Notes: generated by a model not told the origin, from the sequence alone. DNA of 64,000 nt from Sphingobacteriales bacterium 46-32 (GCA_001898485.1 MKTY01000014.1:124001-188000); one strand, 5' to 3'. Positions 9,285-17,013 are shown, numbered from the stretch's first letter. Numbers and translations: made by a program.

Positions 9285-10187
9285 TTATCTTTTGCCCCAA
9301 CCAGCCGGCCATTTGCAAAAATGATCGAGGCTATACTGCTTCACATCCCAACGTATGTAATACACCGGTGCGTAACTCAGATAATTTTCGCGGCGCTCGC
9401 TTTCGGTGACCACATAATACTTCCAGTTTGTCCAGTCGATATAGAAATATTTTCTGTAATACCTCGTGTTGGTGCTGCTGATTTCAAAATCTATATAAAC
9501 AGTCTGATCGATACTGCGCCAATTGATGACGTTTGCGCCAACAAACAACGTGTCGAGCAGTTTCAATCCACCGCCGGAAACATTTTCGGTATATACTCCG
9601 TCTTTGAAGTAATAAGTGATCTCGCGGTAAATACGGTTATATGGACTATATGTGGGCGTGGGATAATATACCGGACTGTAATAGTTGCTGCCAAATGGTT
9701 TCTGTCCGGCTTTGGCAGCGGCATATAGCGGGTCATTCAGTTTGCGGTATAAGTTGCTGCTGTTGGAGATGGGGCCATAGGTCCAGGGGTCGTATACTGT
9801 GCTTGTTACCGCATTTTTGGCATCAGTGAGAATATTTCGGGTGGTACCCATGCCGGCAGATTTGATTGGTGCAGGCCAGCCCATTGCAAGACTGTCGATG
9901 GGTTTTGGATTTTGCACCACCTGGAAACTGTCTGAATATTCAGAGCCGATCGTTAGTGCGCTTACAATGAAATACTTTTTTTCTGCATTGGCATCGTGGT
10001 CAAGGTCGAAAATTACAAACTGACCATTCAATGATGAAGATGCCGGCTGATGCTGGCATATGAAGTTGGGGTTGTTCTTTGATGCGCTTCCATTGCCACC
10101 AGGCGTAACCGTGTCCTTTTTGCAGGACGACGACACTATACAAAGGACTAGTAAGGGTAAGACGAATCTGCCGGATTTGATGGCCAT
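9285..10187 (-). CDS. hypothetical lipoprotein
   Basis: I chose the ATG at 10187, giving 300 residues and a clean lipoprotein signal ending in SSSC (C22) followed by KKD, a lipid-anchor sorting context common in Bacteroidota. An ATG at 10214 would add nine residues. The mature protein is rich in Tyr, Asn and Pro (YSPVYYPTPTYSPYNRIYREI) and beta strands, ending in FCKWPAGWGKR. I recognise no domain. It lies upstream of the cupin operon with a 57-bp gap and may be its first gene. Confidence 0.72.
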   Translation of the reverse strand: MAIKSGRFVLPLLVLCIVSSSCKKDTVTPGGNGSASKNNPNFICQHQPASSSLNGQFVIFDLDHDANAEKKYFIVSALTIGSEYSDSFQVVQNPKPIDSLAMGWPAPIKSAGMGTTRNILTDAKNAVTSTVYDPWTYGPISNSSNLYRKLNDPLYAAAKAGQKPFGSNYYSPVYYPTPTYSPYNRIYREITYYFKDGVYTENVSGGGLKLLDTLFVGANVINWRSIDQTVYIDFEISSTNTRYYRKYFYIDWTNWKYYVVTESERRENYLSYAPVYYIRWDVKQYSLDHFCKWPAGWGKR

Positions 10188-10738
10188 TTTCAATGGTTTT
10201 ATGGTTACCCCCACAAACCTATACTTACCATATTCGGCTAAAAAGGGGAAATCGCTGAGCAGCTTAAAAAATCGCCGAACAACAGATCAGCCAATCGCCG
10301 GTAGTTGTTTAGCCATGATCATTTATAGGAGGTACTAACTAATTGTGCGTTCAAATCAGTTACCTGCCGGTTGGCTGAACAGGCCAATGCCAGGATTTTA
10401 ATGACCGGGCTCTGTTTATTAGTTGGTCGTTTTGAATCTGTGGCCCTCTGCTTTGCGCGGGCTATTGAGATTGTGAGGGAAAAACAGGCTATCCGGCAAA
10501 GGAAGGGGCTTTTTGCCAATCTACCGTATCTGTCAATCGATGTGCTGCAAAGGCGCTCCGCTTTTTGCGATTATTTCGCGGCTATTTTGAATGGCCCTGA
10601 TGAAACAAAGAGTTGATGGTATGTATTGAGCGTATCAGATTGAAAGTTGACGCTTTATTACTGATCAACTCTTTGTTTCCAAACATGGGCTGGTAGGAGA
10701 GCAGCTTTTGATTATTGCCTGACTGGCGACTAGTCCGT
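10188..10738. other. 551-bp gap without a supported gene
   Basis: The gap separates two minus-strand genes. Short open frames exist on both strands (for example about 10371-10616 plus and 10319-10519 minus), but none has a recognisable domain or upstream signals. The only distinct structure is the 16-bp inverted repeat listed separately. It could hold the remains of a degraded gene. Confidence 0.5.
10602..10679. repeat. 16-bp perfect inverted repeat
   Basis: The sequence gaaacaaagagttgat at 10602-10617 recurs as its exact reverse complement at 10664-10679, with 46 bp between. It is about 60 bp downstream of the aspartyl-protease-like gene's stop, so it could be a transcription end, although there is no T-run; it could also be the ends of a small non-autonomous element. 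Confidence 0.6.
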
Positions 10739-11689
10739 TTATGGGAAAACAAGGAATTTCTTGTTTTTTGTGTCCAGAAAAAGTTGTGAATGCAGGAATA
10801 GTTTATTCCCCGTAACGCCCCCAATGCCCAACTTCAGCATCCGATTCACCTGTTCCTCACTTGCCCCCTCCACGTAGCTGACTTTCGTGATCGGGAGTTT
10901 TTGCGAGGTTATTTCAATGCTATCCGTTGTTGGCAGGCTGTAGACATAAAGTGTATTTCCCCAGGATAGGGCAGTGGACTTAGTTGCACTTGCTCCCGGT
11001 TCTGCAAATGATTCAGCAATATTCCTGGATGTGAGCAGTTCGTACGAGCTGGAGCCCGTATCGAAGTATAGCATGGTTTTTTTTCCGCGTACGGTTACAG
11101 GAAACATAATGTTGCGTTGCATATAGGTAAAATCGGCTGCTTCTGCTTTTCGTCTGGCCGGAATCGTGCTGTTCATTTCAATATACTGTTTGGGGTAGTT
11201 GATCAGAATACTCCTGTTGTCAATAAAATCAGCACCGATTGTGCCAATAATCTGTACATCCTTATCCCAGTCAATGCCCCCTTCACTGGTCTTTATCAGG
11301 TTTATTTCTGTGGCCTTCACCCGTTTTTTTCCGATGGAGAAAACAATCTCCTTCAGTTTCGCTGCCGTGTCTATGTCAGGTACCAGCCCCGGATATTTCT
11401 GGCTAATAGATGCCAGCTTGTTTTTATAGAAAATGGTGGTAGGTGCTCCCAAATCGAACTGCATATAGAACTGTTTGGGACAGTTGAGGAGTTTGACAGG
11501 CAGCAGTAAGGCTTCGTGTTTTTCCACATGGCCATTTTCTGTACCGGATTTCCAGATAAAGGAGATTTTGTAACGGTTGTCCGGAATCTTGATGGCGCTT
11601 ATGCTGTTTCCCTGCGCACAGGAAGTAACGGTCCAAAGTTGAAAAAGGAAAAGAACGGAGAGGGCCTGCAGCGTTTTGAATAGTCGCAT
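10739..11689 (-). CDS. retropepsin/pepsin-like aspartyl protease-type lipoprotein
   Basis: I chose the ATG at 11689, which gives 316 residues and puts the hydrophobic signal at the N terminus, with a possible lipobox Cys at C24 (VTSC). Two related lobes are visible. The first has FDLGAPTT (D79) and the flap-like IIGTIGADFIDNRSILINY typical of bacterial aspartyl protease folds. The second has the full FDTGSSS motif (D210). In the first lobe the Thr of DTG is Leu, so catalysis by a paired-Asp mechanism is uncertain. It follows the XRE/membrane regulator gene by 60 bp and may be controlled with it. Confidence 0.72.
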   Translation of the reverse strand: MRLFKTLQALSVLFLFQLWTVTSCAQGNSISAIKIPDNRYKISFIWKSGTENGHVEKHEALLLPVKLLNCPKQFYMQFDLGAPTTIFYKNKLASISQKYPGLVPDIDTAAKLKEIVFSIGKKRVKATEINLIKTSEGGIDWDKDVQIIGTIGADFIDNRSILINYPKQYIEMNSTIPARRKAEAADFTYMQRNIMFPVTVRGKKTMLYFDTGSSSYELLTSRNIAESFAEPGASATKSTALSWGNTLYVYSLPTTDSIEITSQKLPITKVSYVEGASEEQVNRMLKLGIGGVTGNKLFLHSQLFLDTKNKKFLVFP

Positions 11690-11700
11690 TTTTTTTAAAA

Positions 11701-11708
11701 CAAAAATA
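11701..11708 (-). promoter_or_regulatory. candidate -7 box (TATTTTTG, minus strand)
   Basis: CAAAAATA on the plus strand reads TATTTTTG on the minus strand, matching TAnnTTTG 11 bp before the aspartyl-protease-like gene. There is no TTG at the expected -33 spacing. If real, this gene is transcribed separately from the XRE regulator. Confidence 0.35.
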
Positions 11709-11749
11709 GCGTGGCCTCTCGCTTCGCATAGCCGACAAACACCCGACAT

Positions 11750-12382
11750 CTACCCGACATAGCCCTTATTGACGTTGGTAATCAATGTGTTGTGTCTTCT
11801 TCGGATCATAAAGTCGTTGCGGAGAATGAGCACCGCGTTGAGGGCATACAGTAAGAAAAACGGCCATAGATAGTTGATGGTAGTACCCTTGTCTCCATTA
11901 ATTGAAACCGTGATTAGGTTGTATGCTAATAAGAGCAACATTGAAATGTGAAGGGCGATGATCCAATAGATTTGTTGCCTGATTATTTTTTGGCCCATTT
12001 CAACATCAGCAGCTGGCAGGTCCGTTCTTTTTTTCAATAAACGAATCGGAACCAGGAAGTGTACCCAGGGTATGACGAGGTAAAAAAAACAGGAAAAGTT
12101 GAAAACCGTCATAAAATGATAGCTAGTATTGTCCGGATAGGGTAGGTCTTTTACCGGCATGGGCTCTTCGTTTGCCGGTGTTGGAAGGGGGACTGCTATG
12201 AGGTTCTCGAATTCAAGATCCAGGGCACTTGCGATTTTCTTTAAAGAAAAGCTTTGGGGCGAAGTGGCATTTGATTCGATCCGTTGAATGGTTCTAACTG
12301 TCAGCCCTGTAAGGCCGGCTAATTCTTCCTGTGTTAAGCCCTTTTTTTTGCGTGCCAGACTTATTTTTTCACCAAGCTGCAT
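11750..12382 (-). CDS. XRE-family transcriptional regulator fused to a DUF4870-like membrane domain
   Basis: The protein has 210 residues. Residues 1-65 form a Cro/C1-type helix-turn-helix (SLARKKKGLTQEELA, then LTVRTIQRIESNATSP). The C-terminal half has three hydrophobic helices and the phrase VHFLVPIRLLKK, resembling DUF4870 membrane domains. Such a protein would hold its DNA-binding domain at the membrane and could respond to an envelope signal, which is inference. It lies divergent from the DUF2975/HTH pair (start 12624), so both may share the 240-bp control region between them. Confidence 0.86.
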   Translation of the reverse strand: MQLGEKISLARKKKGLTQEELAGLTGLTVRTIQRIESNATSPQSFSLKKIASALDLEFENLIAVPLPTPANEEPMPVKDLPYPDNTSYHFMTVFNFSCFFYLVIPWVHFLVPIRLLKKRTDLPAADVEMGQKIIRQQIYWIIALHISMLLLLAYNLITVSINGDKGTTINYLWPFFLLYALNAVLILRNDFMIRRRHNTLITNVNKGYVG

Positions 12383-12461
12383 ATAGTATCCTGTTATTTG
12401 TTCGTGATCACAACTCCTGTTAGCGTCAACATATCAAAAGGCCCGGGGCCTCTTGTGCCGG

Positions 12462-12469
12462 CAAAAGTA
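12462..12469 (-). promoter_or_regulatory. candidate -7 box (TACTTTTG, minus strand)
   Basis: CAAAAGTA on the plus strand reads TACTTTTG on the minus strand, an exact TAnnTTTG match 80 bp before the XRE regulator start. A convincing -33 box is not seen. Confidence 0.4.
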
Positions 12470-12568
12470 AAAAACAGTTTCTGGTAAGAAGCAGAAAAGG
12501 ACTTTTCTGCTTACATCCGGTAATGAAGTATAAACTGCGCCTATTTTTTGAAAAAAGCTGTATTTTTA

Positions 12569-12598
12569 TTGTTTATCAATAATTATTTATTACTTTTG
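12569..12598 (+). promoter_or_regulatory. two-box Bacteroidota promoter (TTG-N19-TACTTTTG)
   Basis: A TTG at 12569-12571 is followed after 19 bp by TACTTTTG at 12591-12598, matching the Bacteroidota primary-sigma consensus in both boxes and spacing. It sits 26 bp before the DUF2975 gene and probably drives the three-gene run 12624-14085. Confidence 0.75.
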
Positions 12599-12623
12599 CG
12601 GTGTACTTTTAACTTTAAGCAGT

Positions 12624-13160
12624 ATGTCTAAAGGAAACAGCTTTGTATTTACAGGTTTGCATATTGTGGCCTGGGTCATTTTCGTTGGTTTGTGCATAGA
12701 AGCCGGCGCTTTGATTACCAATTTTGTATTTAGTATTTACAATCCTGCAATGGTCAAAAACCTGTATCAGAAGCTGGACTTGAGTGAAATGTATAATCGC
12801 AGCCAATGGGCTTTTTATGGAATGTATAGTTTTATCCTGGTCGTCGCATTTTTGAAAGCATACTTATTCTATATAGTTGCCATGCTTATGCACAAAATAG
12901 ATCTGTCAAAACCATTCAACAGCTTCGTTTCAGAACAGATTACAAAAATATCTTACTGTACTTTTTCCGTTGGTATCGTAAGTTATATAGCCCGGCAAAC
13001 GGCCAAAAATTTACAGCACCATGGCTATGCTATCGACAACCTGAATCAGTTTTGGGCAGACAGTCAGGCATTCATCCTGATGGCGGCTGTGATCTATATT
13101 ATTGCCGCTATTTTTAAAAAGGGTGTTGAAATCCAGAATGAAAACGATTTAACTGTTTAA
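12624..13160 (+). CDS. DUF2975-family membrane protein
   Basis: The protein has 178 residues and four predicted membrane helices (about 10-33, 62-90, 110-128 and 148-166), with a polar stretch LMHKIDLSKPFN between helices 2 and 3 that is typical of DUF2975. The gene for a small Cro/C1-type regulator starts 2 bp after its stop, the usual partner of this family in Bacteroidota and Firmicutes. The molecular role of DUF2975 is not established. The start is supported by the strong promoter just upstream. Confidence 0.86.
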   Translation: MSKGNSFVFTGLHIVAWVIFVGLCIEAGALITNFVFSIYNPAMVKNLYQKLDLSEMYNRSQWAFYGMYSFILVVAFLKAYLFYIVAMLMHKIDLSKPFNSFVSEQITKISYCTFSVGIVSYIARQTAKNLQHHGYAIDNLNQFWADSQAFILMAAVIYIIAAIFKKGVEIQNENDLTV

Positions 13161-13162
13161 CT

Positions 13163-13390
13163 ATGCCAATCATTGTAAACCTGGATGTGATGATGGCAAA
13201 ACGGAAAATTTCGCTGAATGAGCTTTCAGAGCGGGTTGATTTGACATTATCTAATCTTTCTATCTTAAAGACAGGCAAGGCAAGAGCGATCCGCTTTAGC
13301 ACCTTAGAGGCAATTTGCAAAGCCCTGGACTGCCAGCCAGGTGATATTCTGGAATATGTAAGTGAAGAAAAAGCGACAGCGAAGCGCTGA
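13163..13390 (+). CDS. small YozG-like Cro/C1 helix-turn-helix regulator
   Basis: The protein has 75 residues and is nearly all one helix-turn-helix (MPIIVNLDVMMAKRKISLNELSE, then the recognition region LTLSNLSILKTGKARAI and LEAICKALDCQPGDILEYV), followed by a short charged tail. This layout is that of YozG-type single-domain regulators. Its start is 2 bp from the DUF2975 stop, so the pair is translationally linked; the membrane protein may control the regulator or the reverse. Autoregulation is plausible but unseen. Confidence 0.9.
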   Translation: MPIIVNLDVMMAKRKISLNELSERVDLTLSNLSILKTGKARAIRFSTLEAICKALDCQPGDILEYVSEEKATAKR

Positions 13391-13455
13391 CAGCCGGTTA
13401 TTGCAGGCGGCATTACTACAGCTGAATCTATTTTTTTGACCAGAATCTGAAACAG

Positions 13456-14085
13456 ATGATCCGGAAGTATTCGGTTTTGATATGTATGGTTGCTTCGGTT
13501 TTATTGCTAGTGATCGCATCGCTGGCTTATCCGGGCGGCTCACTGGCTGATAAAAACTCTATCGGGTTTGGCTGGTCGAAAAATTTCCTGAGCAATTTAT
13601 TTGCCGCAAAAGCGCTGAATGGTTCAGAGAACCCAGGATGGATCTGGGCAGTTACCGGCATGGCATTTCACTCGGTTGGTTATGGAATTTTCTTTATCAA
13701 CATGTCAAAAAAGATCTCTTTAAGGCCCTGGGCTGATATTTTTAAGATAATAGGCGTTGCCAGCATGCTATTTATTTTCTTAATCGCGACACCCTTGCAT
13801 GACCTGGGAACCATATCCATTGTTTTAACCTTAATCGGGTTATTTATTATTACGGTATTCATCCTGAAGTCGAAGCTTCATTTACTCAAGTTCTGCTGTA
13901 TTATCTGCTTACTGACGTATTACTGTTTCTTTTTCTTTTTTGGGTTTGGCTATATGGAGCTGGCAGTTATTATGCAGAAGGTATACATTATCTCCTCGAT
14001 GCTATTGGTTTTAGGGCTGGAGTATTTTACCAGGCATGAAGACTTTGTACAAATTAAATCGGGGGAGCCTGTAAAAACATCGTAA
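13456..14085 (+). CDS. DUF998-like polytopic membrane protein
   Basis: The protein has 209 residues and six hydrophobic segments. The loop after the first helix reads YPGGSLADKNSIGFGWSKNFLSNL, the arrangement of DUF998 and related membrane proteins. It starts 65 bp after the small regulator and may be part of the same transcript. No enzymatic motif is visible. The C-terminal tail is short and polar. The function is unknown. Confidence 0.72.
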   Translation: MIRKYSVLICMVASVLLLVIASLAYPGGSLADKNSIGFGWSKNFLSNLFAAKALNGSENPGWIWAVTGMAFHSVGYGIFFINMSKKISLRPWADIFKIIGVASMLFIFLIATPLHDLGTISIVLTLIGLFIITVFILKSKLHLLKFCCIICLLTYYCFFFFFGFGYMELAVIMQKVYIISSMLLVLGLEYFTRHEDFVQIKSGEPVKTS

Positions 14086-14256
14086 AATATACGGAAATGA
14101 CAAAGGATATGATTGGCGTAACGGCTTTTCTTGTTTTTACCAATTGTTGTATACAACTGTTCTGTTGCGTATTGCCTACACAAGTACTTGAAAGGCAATC
14201 TATTTATAGTTATAATATAAAGATTTTTAAAAGTATATTATTGCGCCTATTTTTGA

Positions 14257-15108
14257 GTTACAAGCAATATTAATGCGGCACTTCAAAATATTATTTGTAC
14301 TCATCTTTTTTACAGAGTTATTATTTGCACAAACACAAGTGACAATTTCACTTATTACAGATACAGGAGTAAAAAGGACGGAATACTTACATTTCTCAAT
14401 ATCAAATGCAACGTCCACGACACATGATTTCACATTTGACAAATTTTCTAAGGACGGATGGTATTCAAATACAAACCTATTTCAGTACAGTGAGGATATT
14501 GAGACAGGTCTACATAAAATGAATATTTCATTCAAAACGGACAAAGAACAAAATATCACCGACACTTTGCTTGTTGACAGCGCTACTTCAAGAGTTGAAA
14601 TTTTTGTTTTTATATCAACATCGGACTCAACAGGCGATTATATAAAAGAGATCAAGACTTTGAAATTCCAGGCCAACTCAAATTATGTAAAGTTTTCTAT
14701 TCTTAACAAACCCAAAATTAATTCTGACGCAACATTTAATATAGAAAACATTGGCGGTAAAGAAATTTATGGGTATCCTAATAATGCATTTTTCTTCGGT
14801 ACACTATATGAACAGATAGGCGACGATTCGTGGACCCAACATTATCCACTTTATATCAACATAAAATACTGTGACACTGTTTCATCAGTAAGGCCTTTAC
14901 GAGTTGGTCAAACCACCCAAGCATGGACACCCAATGATAAAGACTGCTCGAAGTATAAATTTATCAAAAAGGGCAGCTATTATTTTGAGCTTTTGTATTC
15001 AACAACAAACCTTTCAAATACAGTTTTTCAAGGTGTTACAAGATTAAACAAGGTTGACATTTGCAGACAAATTTTTGAATTCAAACTTTGAGAAGTACTG
15101 CTTGTAAC
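14257..15108. repeat. inverted repeat flanking an AT-rich orphan gene
   Basis: The 10-mer gttacaagca at 14257-14266 returns as its exact complement at 15099-15108; allowing mismatches the similarity extends a few bases inward. The arms lie 6 bp before the start and 7 bp after the stop of the enclosed gene. They might be the ends of a small mobile cassette, or chance. No target duplication is obvious. Confidence 0.45.
14273..15091 (+). CDS. hypothetical secreted protein, AT-rich
   Basis: The protein has 272 residues. It starts with a signal peptide (about 1-19, ending LLFAQ), followed by beta-rich sequence with many Thr, Ser, Asn and Lys and no recognised domain (TVSSVRPLRVGQTTQAWTPNDKDC, three Cys in the second half). 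The gene is visibly richer in A and T, with AAA, ATT and TTT codons where neighbours use GC-ending ones, suggesting recent acquisition. Both flanks are also AT-rich and lack other genes. It is enclosed by the inverted repeat listed at 14257-15108. Confidence 0.7.
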   Translation: MRHFKILFVLIFFTELLFAQTQVTISLITDTGVKRTEYLHFSISNATSTTHDFTFDKFSKDGWYSNTNLFQYSEDIETGLHKMNISFKTDKEQNITDTLLVDSATSRVEIFVFISTSDSTGDYIKEIKTLKFQANSNYVKFSILNKPKINSDATFNIENIGGKEIYGYPNNAFFFGTLYEQIGDDSWTQHYPLYINIKYCDTVSSVRPLRVGQTTQAWTPNDKDCSKYKFIKKGSYYFELLYSTTNLSNTVFQGVTRLNKVDICRQIFEFKL

Positions 15109-15369
15109 AGGCAGTTTTGCATCAGCAGGCGTAAAGAATAAATCCTCGTCTTAGTGCTACTATCAACTACTTAACCGGCTGAACCGAATACGATAACGTG
15201 CAAACTTGGCGCTTTATGCTTCAGTACATCGATTATGTGATGAAATTCAATAAATTAAAGCAGCTTTCGCAAATCGGGTCTACATGGCTATATTTACGAA
15301 GGTCTTTGGTGAAATTTTGCCAATACAAGAGTTACCTGCAATCCTAAACCAAACACTCTTTTACCCCCA

Positions 15370-15945
15370 ATGCTGGATATATTTAAAAATCATATAGCCA
15401 AATTCGCAGAAGTAGCTGACGATGAGTTTGCAGAAATTAAAACTTACTTTGACACGAAAGAGGTGGCTAAAAAACAAAACCTCTTACAGGAGGGACAAAT
15501 CTGCAGACATCATTATTTTGTTCTGAGCGGCTTATTGCGAAAGTTTTATATCAACGAAAAAGGCATTGAACAAACCACTGAATTTGCAATAGAAACCTGG
15601 TGGCTTACTGATAACTTTGCCTACGAAAATCAGGTGCCTACGGAGTTTTATATTCAGGCTGTAGAAAAGTCTGTTGTGCTTTGCATTACTCAGGAAAAAC
15701 AAGAGAAACTATTAAGGGAGTTTCCGGTAATGGAGCGCTATTTCCGTTTTATTTACCAGCGGGCTTATGCAGCAGCCCAAAAACGGATCAAATTTCTTTT
15801 TTCGTTTTCAAAAGAAGAATTTTATTTCCAGGCCGTTAGAAATCATCCCGAATTCGTGCAACGAGTTCCTCAATACTTAATCGCTTCCTATCTGGGTTTT
15901 ACTCCCGAATATTTAAGCGAAATCCGAAAGAAACTTCTTTCTTAA
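15370..15945 (+). CDS. Crp/Fnr-family transcriptional regulator
   Basis: The protein has 191 residues. An N-terminal cyclic-nucleotide-binding-type beta barrel (about 20-115) contains the phrases LLQEGQICRHHYFVLSGLLRKF and TEFAIETWWLTD; a long helix and a C-terminal helix-turn-helix follow (VPQYLIASYLGFTPEYLSEIRKKL). It lacks the Fnr Cys cluster, so oxygen sensing by iron-sulphur is unlikely. The AhpD-like gene starts 68 bp downstream and is a probable target. The 278-bp gap upstream (15092-15369) shows no gene. Confidence 0.9.
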   Translation: MLDIFKNHIAKFAEVADDEFAEIKTYFDTKEVAKKQNLLQEGQICRHHYFVLSGLLRKFYINEKGIEQTTEFAIETWWLTDNFAYENQVPTEFYIQAVEKSVVLCITQEKQEKLLREFPVMERYFRFIYQRAYAAAQKRIKFLFSFSKEEFYFQAVRNHPEFVQRVPQYLIASYLGFTPEYLSEIRKKLLS

Positions 15946-16013
15946 ACCAGTTTAAGTTTTTTCAATTTCCTGCTTTCCAATTTTGCATTGAACATTTTTA
16001 AAAGAATAATACA

Positions 16014-16469
16014 ATGCAAAAACGATTTAACATTAAAGAAGTTGCTCCAAATGCGCTAAAAGCGATGGTTGGTTTAGAAATCTATCTTTCACAGTCATCT
16101 ATTATATCCAGGACAACCAAAGAGCTTATAAAAATCCGCGCTTCACAAATCAACGGCTGCGCGTATTGTATCAACACTCACACGCAGGACGCAATTAAAA
16201 ATGGCGAAACCAATCAGCGTATTTTTTTATTGAATACCTGGAGAGAAACTGAGGGTATTTTTACCGATGAAGAAAAAGCAGTGTTGGCAATAACCGAAGA
16301 GATAACATTAATCCATCGGAATGGATTGTCAGATGAAACCTATTCAAATGCCTTACAGTTTTTTAACGAGACCCAAATCGCAGATATAATAACGGCTGTA
16401 ATTACTATCAATCTTTGGAACAGGGTTGTATTAAGCACTCACCTGCTGATAGGGCAAAGTCTTGCATAA
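16014..16469 (+). CDS. carboxymuconolactone decarboxylase/AhpD-like protein
   Basis: The protein has 151 residues, all alpha helical, with the AhpD-like peroxidase site C49-x-x-C52-x-x-x-H56 in ASQINGCAYCINTH. Relatives act as thiol-dependent hydroperoxide reductases or small dimeric oxidoreductases. The family name comes from a different enzyme activity, so decarboxylation should not be assumed. It follows a Crp/Fnr-type regulator gene, an arrangement that recurs in Bacteroidota, and may be induced by it under oxidative or metabolic stress (inference). Confidence 0.88.
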   Translation: MQKRFNIKEVAPNALKAMVGLEIYLSQSSIISRTTKELIKIRASQINGCAYCINTHTQDAIKNGETNQRIFLLNTWRETEGIFTDEEKAVLAITEEITLIHRNGLSDETYSNALQFFNETQIADIITAVITINLWNRVVLSTHLLIGQSLA

Positions 16470-16535
16470 GAGCTATTAAAAAGATGGAGGCCTGGACTGG
16501 GGAAAGGGTAGACACTTTTTTGCAGTATTTTATTT

Positions 16536-16621
16536 TATGGGAAGATGATCGTAGGTAGAGGCCGAGCCAGCGGCCTCTTCGTCCCGAACGAAGCGTCCCG
16601 CTGCGGCGGGACTACATCCCG
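16536..16621 (-). pseudogene. decayed tRNA-Pro copy 1
   Basis: The 3'-most decayed copy in the minus-strand series. The plus-strand catcccg (16615-16621) matches the 5' acceptor arm of the intact gene, and the anticodon loop tcccgaa (16582-16588) survives on a different but still paired stem (cttcg/cgaag). The D arm is replaced by the palindrome at 16596-16611 and the T arm by a gaggccg/cggcctc hairpin (16558-16577). It cannot fold as a normal tRNA. The 5' boundary on the plus strand is approximate. Confidence 0.6.
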
Positions 16622-16640
16622 TTGCGGAATTGCCGGAAAC

Positions 16641-16669
16641 AAAAAAGCTCACGCAATGCATGAGCTTTT
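16641..16669 (-). terminator. intrinsic terminator of decayed tRNA-Pro copy 2
   Basis: A 9-bp stem (aaaagctca / tgagctttt) with a cgcaatgca loop, giving a U-rich end on the minus strand. It is the 142-bp-shifted twin of the hairpin at 16783-16811. Confidence 0.75.
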
Positions 16670-16675
16670 CATCAG

Positions 16676-16763
16676 TCGGGATGACTGTCCCGATGCCTCG
16701 GGATCGAACCAGCGACCCCCACGTCCCGAACGTGGTACCCCGCCGCGGCGGGACTACATCCCG
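16676..16763 (-). pseudogene. decayed tRNA-Pro(CGG) copy 2 with palindromic inserts
   Basis: It keeps both acceptor halves (cgggatg and catcccga, minus strand), the complete anticodon arm with the CGG anticodon and the T-stem sequences. However, the T loop holds an insert forming tcccgatgcctcggga (16688-16703), and the D arm is replaced by the perfect palindrome cccgccgcggcggg (16739-16752). At 88 nt it is 14 nt longer than the intact gene. A functional tRNA seems impossible without removal of the inserts. Confidence 0.75.
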
Positions 16764-16782
16764 TTGCGGAATTGCCGAAAAC

Positions 16783-16811
16783 AAAAAAGCTCACGCAATG
16801 CATGAGCTTTT
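16783..16811 (-). terminator. intrinsic terminator of tRNA-Pro(CGG)
   Basis: A 9-bp stem with a 9-nt loop immediately after the intact tRNA on the minus strand, ending in a T-run (minus strand). Its sequence is identical to the hairpin 142 bp away. Confidence 0.8.
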
Positions 16812-16817
16812 CATCAG

Positions 16818-16891
16818 TCGGGATGACTGGATTCGAACCAGCGACCCCCACGTCCCGAACGTGGTACGCTACCGGGCTGCGCTACATCCCG
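16818..16891 (-). tRNA. tRNA-Pro (anticodon CGG)
   Basis: 74 nt on the minus strand. The acceptor arms cgggatg/catcccg pair perfectly with discriminator A; there is a D arm with the GCGCAGCCCGGTAGCG core, an anticodon stem ccacg/cgtgg with loop TTCGGGA (anticodon CGG, reads CCG), and a T arm GCTGG-TTCGAAT-CCAGT. The CCA end is not encoded. A terminator follows directly. It is the intact parent of the two decayed copies. Confidence 0.95.
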
Positions 16892-16974
16892 TTCCATGAA
16901 AGTATAAAAAACAATTCTTTTGCGGTTTATCCCGAACGAAGCGTCCCGCGAAAAGAAATTCAGCTTTAAAACAA

Positions 16975-17009
16975 AAAAGCCCGCCAAAGCACTGTGTGCG
17001 AAGGCGGGC
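16975..17009 (-). terminator. intrinsic terminator of tRNA-Pro(GGG)
   Basis: The stem gcccgcc (16979-16985) / ggcgggc (17003-17009) has an inner gcac/gtgc helix and is followed on the minus strand by a run of six T. It lies 5 bp after the tRNA. Confidence 0.85.
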
Positions 17010-17013
17010 AAAG

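Larger units (their letters stand above)
16581..16829. repeat. tandem direct repeat, period 142 bp
   Basis: 16581-16687 aligns without gaps to 16723-16829. The last 67 positions differ at one base only, while the first part differs at about six. The unit carries a tRNA-Pro 5' part, a terminator hairpin and the 3' acceptor end of the next copy, so it arose by tandem duplication of tRNA-plus-terminator. Confidence 0.85.
16582..16949. repeat. 20-bp exact direct repeat with CCCG ends
   Basis: tcccgaacgaagcgtcccgc occurs at 16582-16601 and again, identical, at 16930-16949 between the two intact tRNA genes. It looks like a short insert placed at an existing TCCCG. The coordinates span both copies. 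Confidence 0.7.

Noticed and set aside
10319-10616. Open frames on both strands in the 10.2-10.7 kb gap
   Set aside because: No domain, no signal peptide, unusual composition and mutual overlap; treated as non-coding or degraded.
14146-14157. 12-bp palindrome gttgtatacaac
   Set aside because: Single copy, AT-rich and without a nearby gene start; may be chance.
16545-16969. Overlapping plus-strand open frames of 65-89 codons in the tRNA-Pro region
   Set aside because: They translate tRNA genes, terminators and palindromes; the repeated peptide phrases merely mirror the 142-bp DNA repeat.
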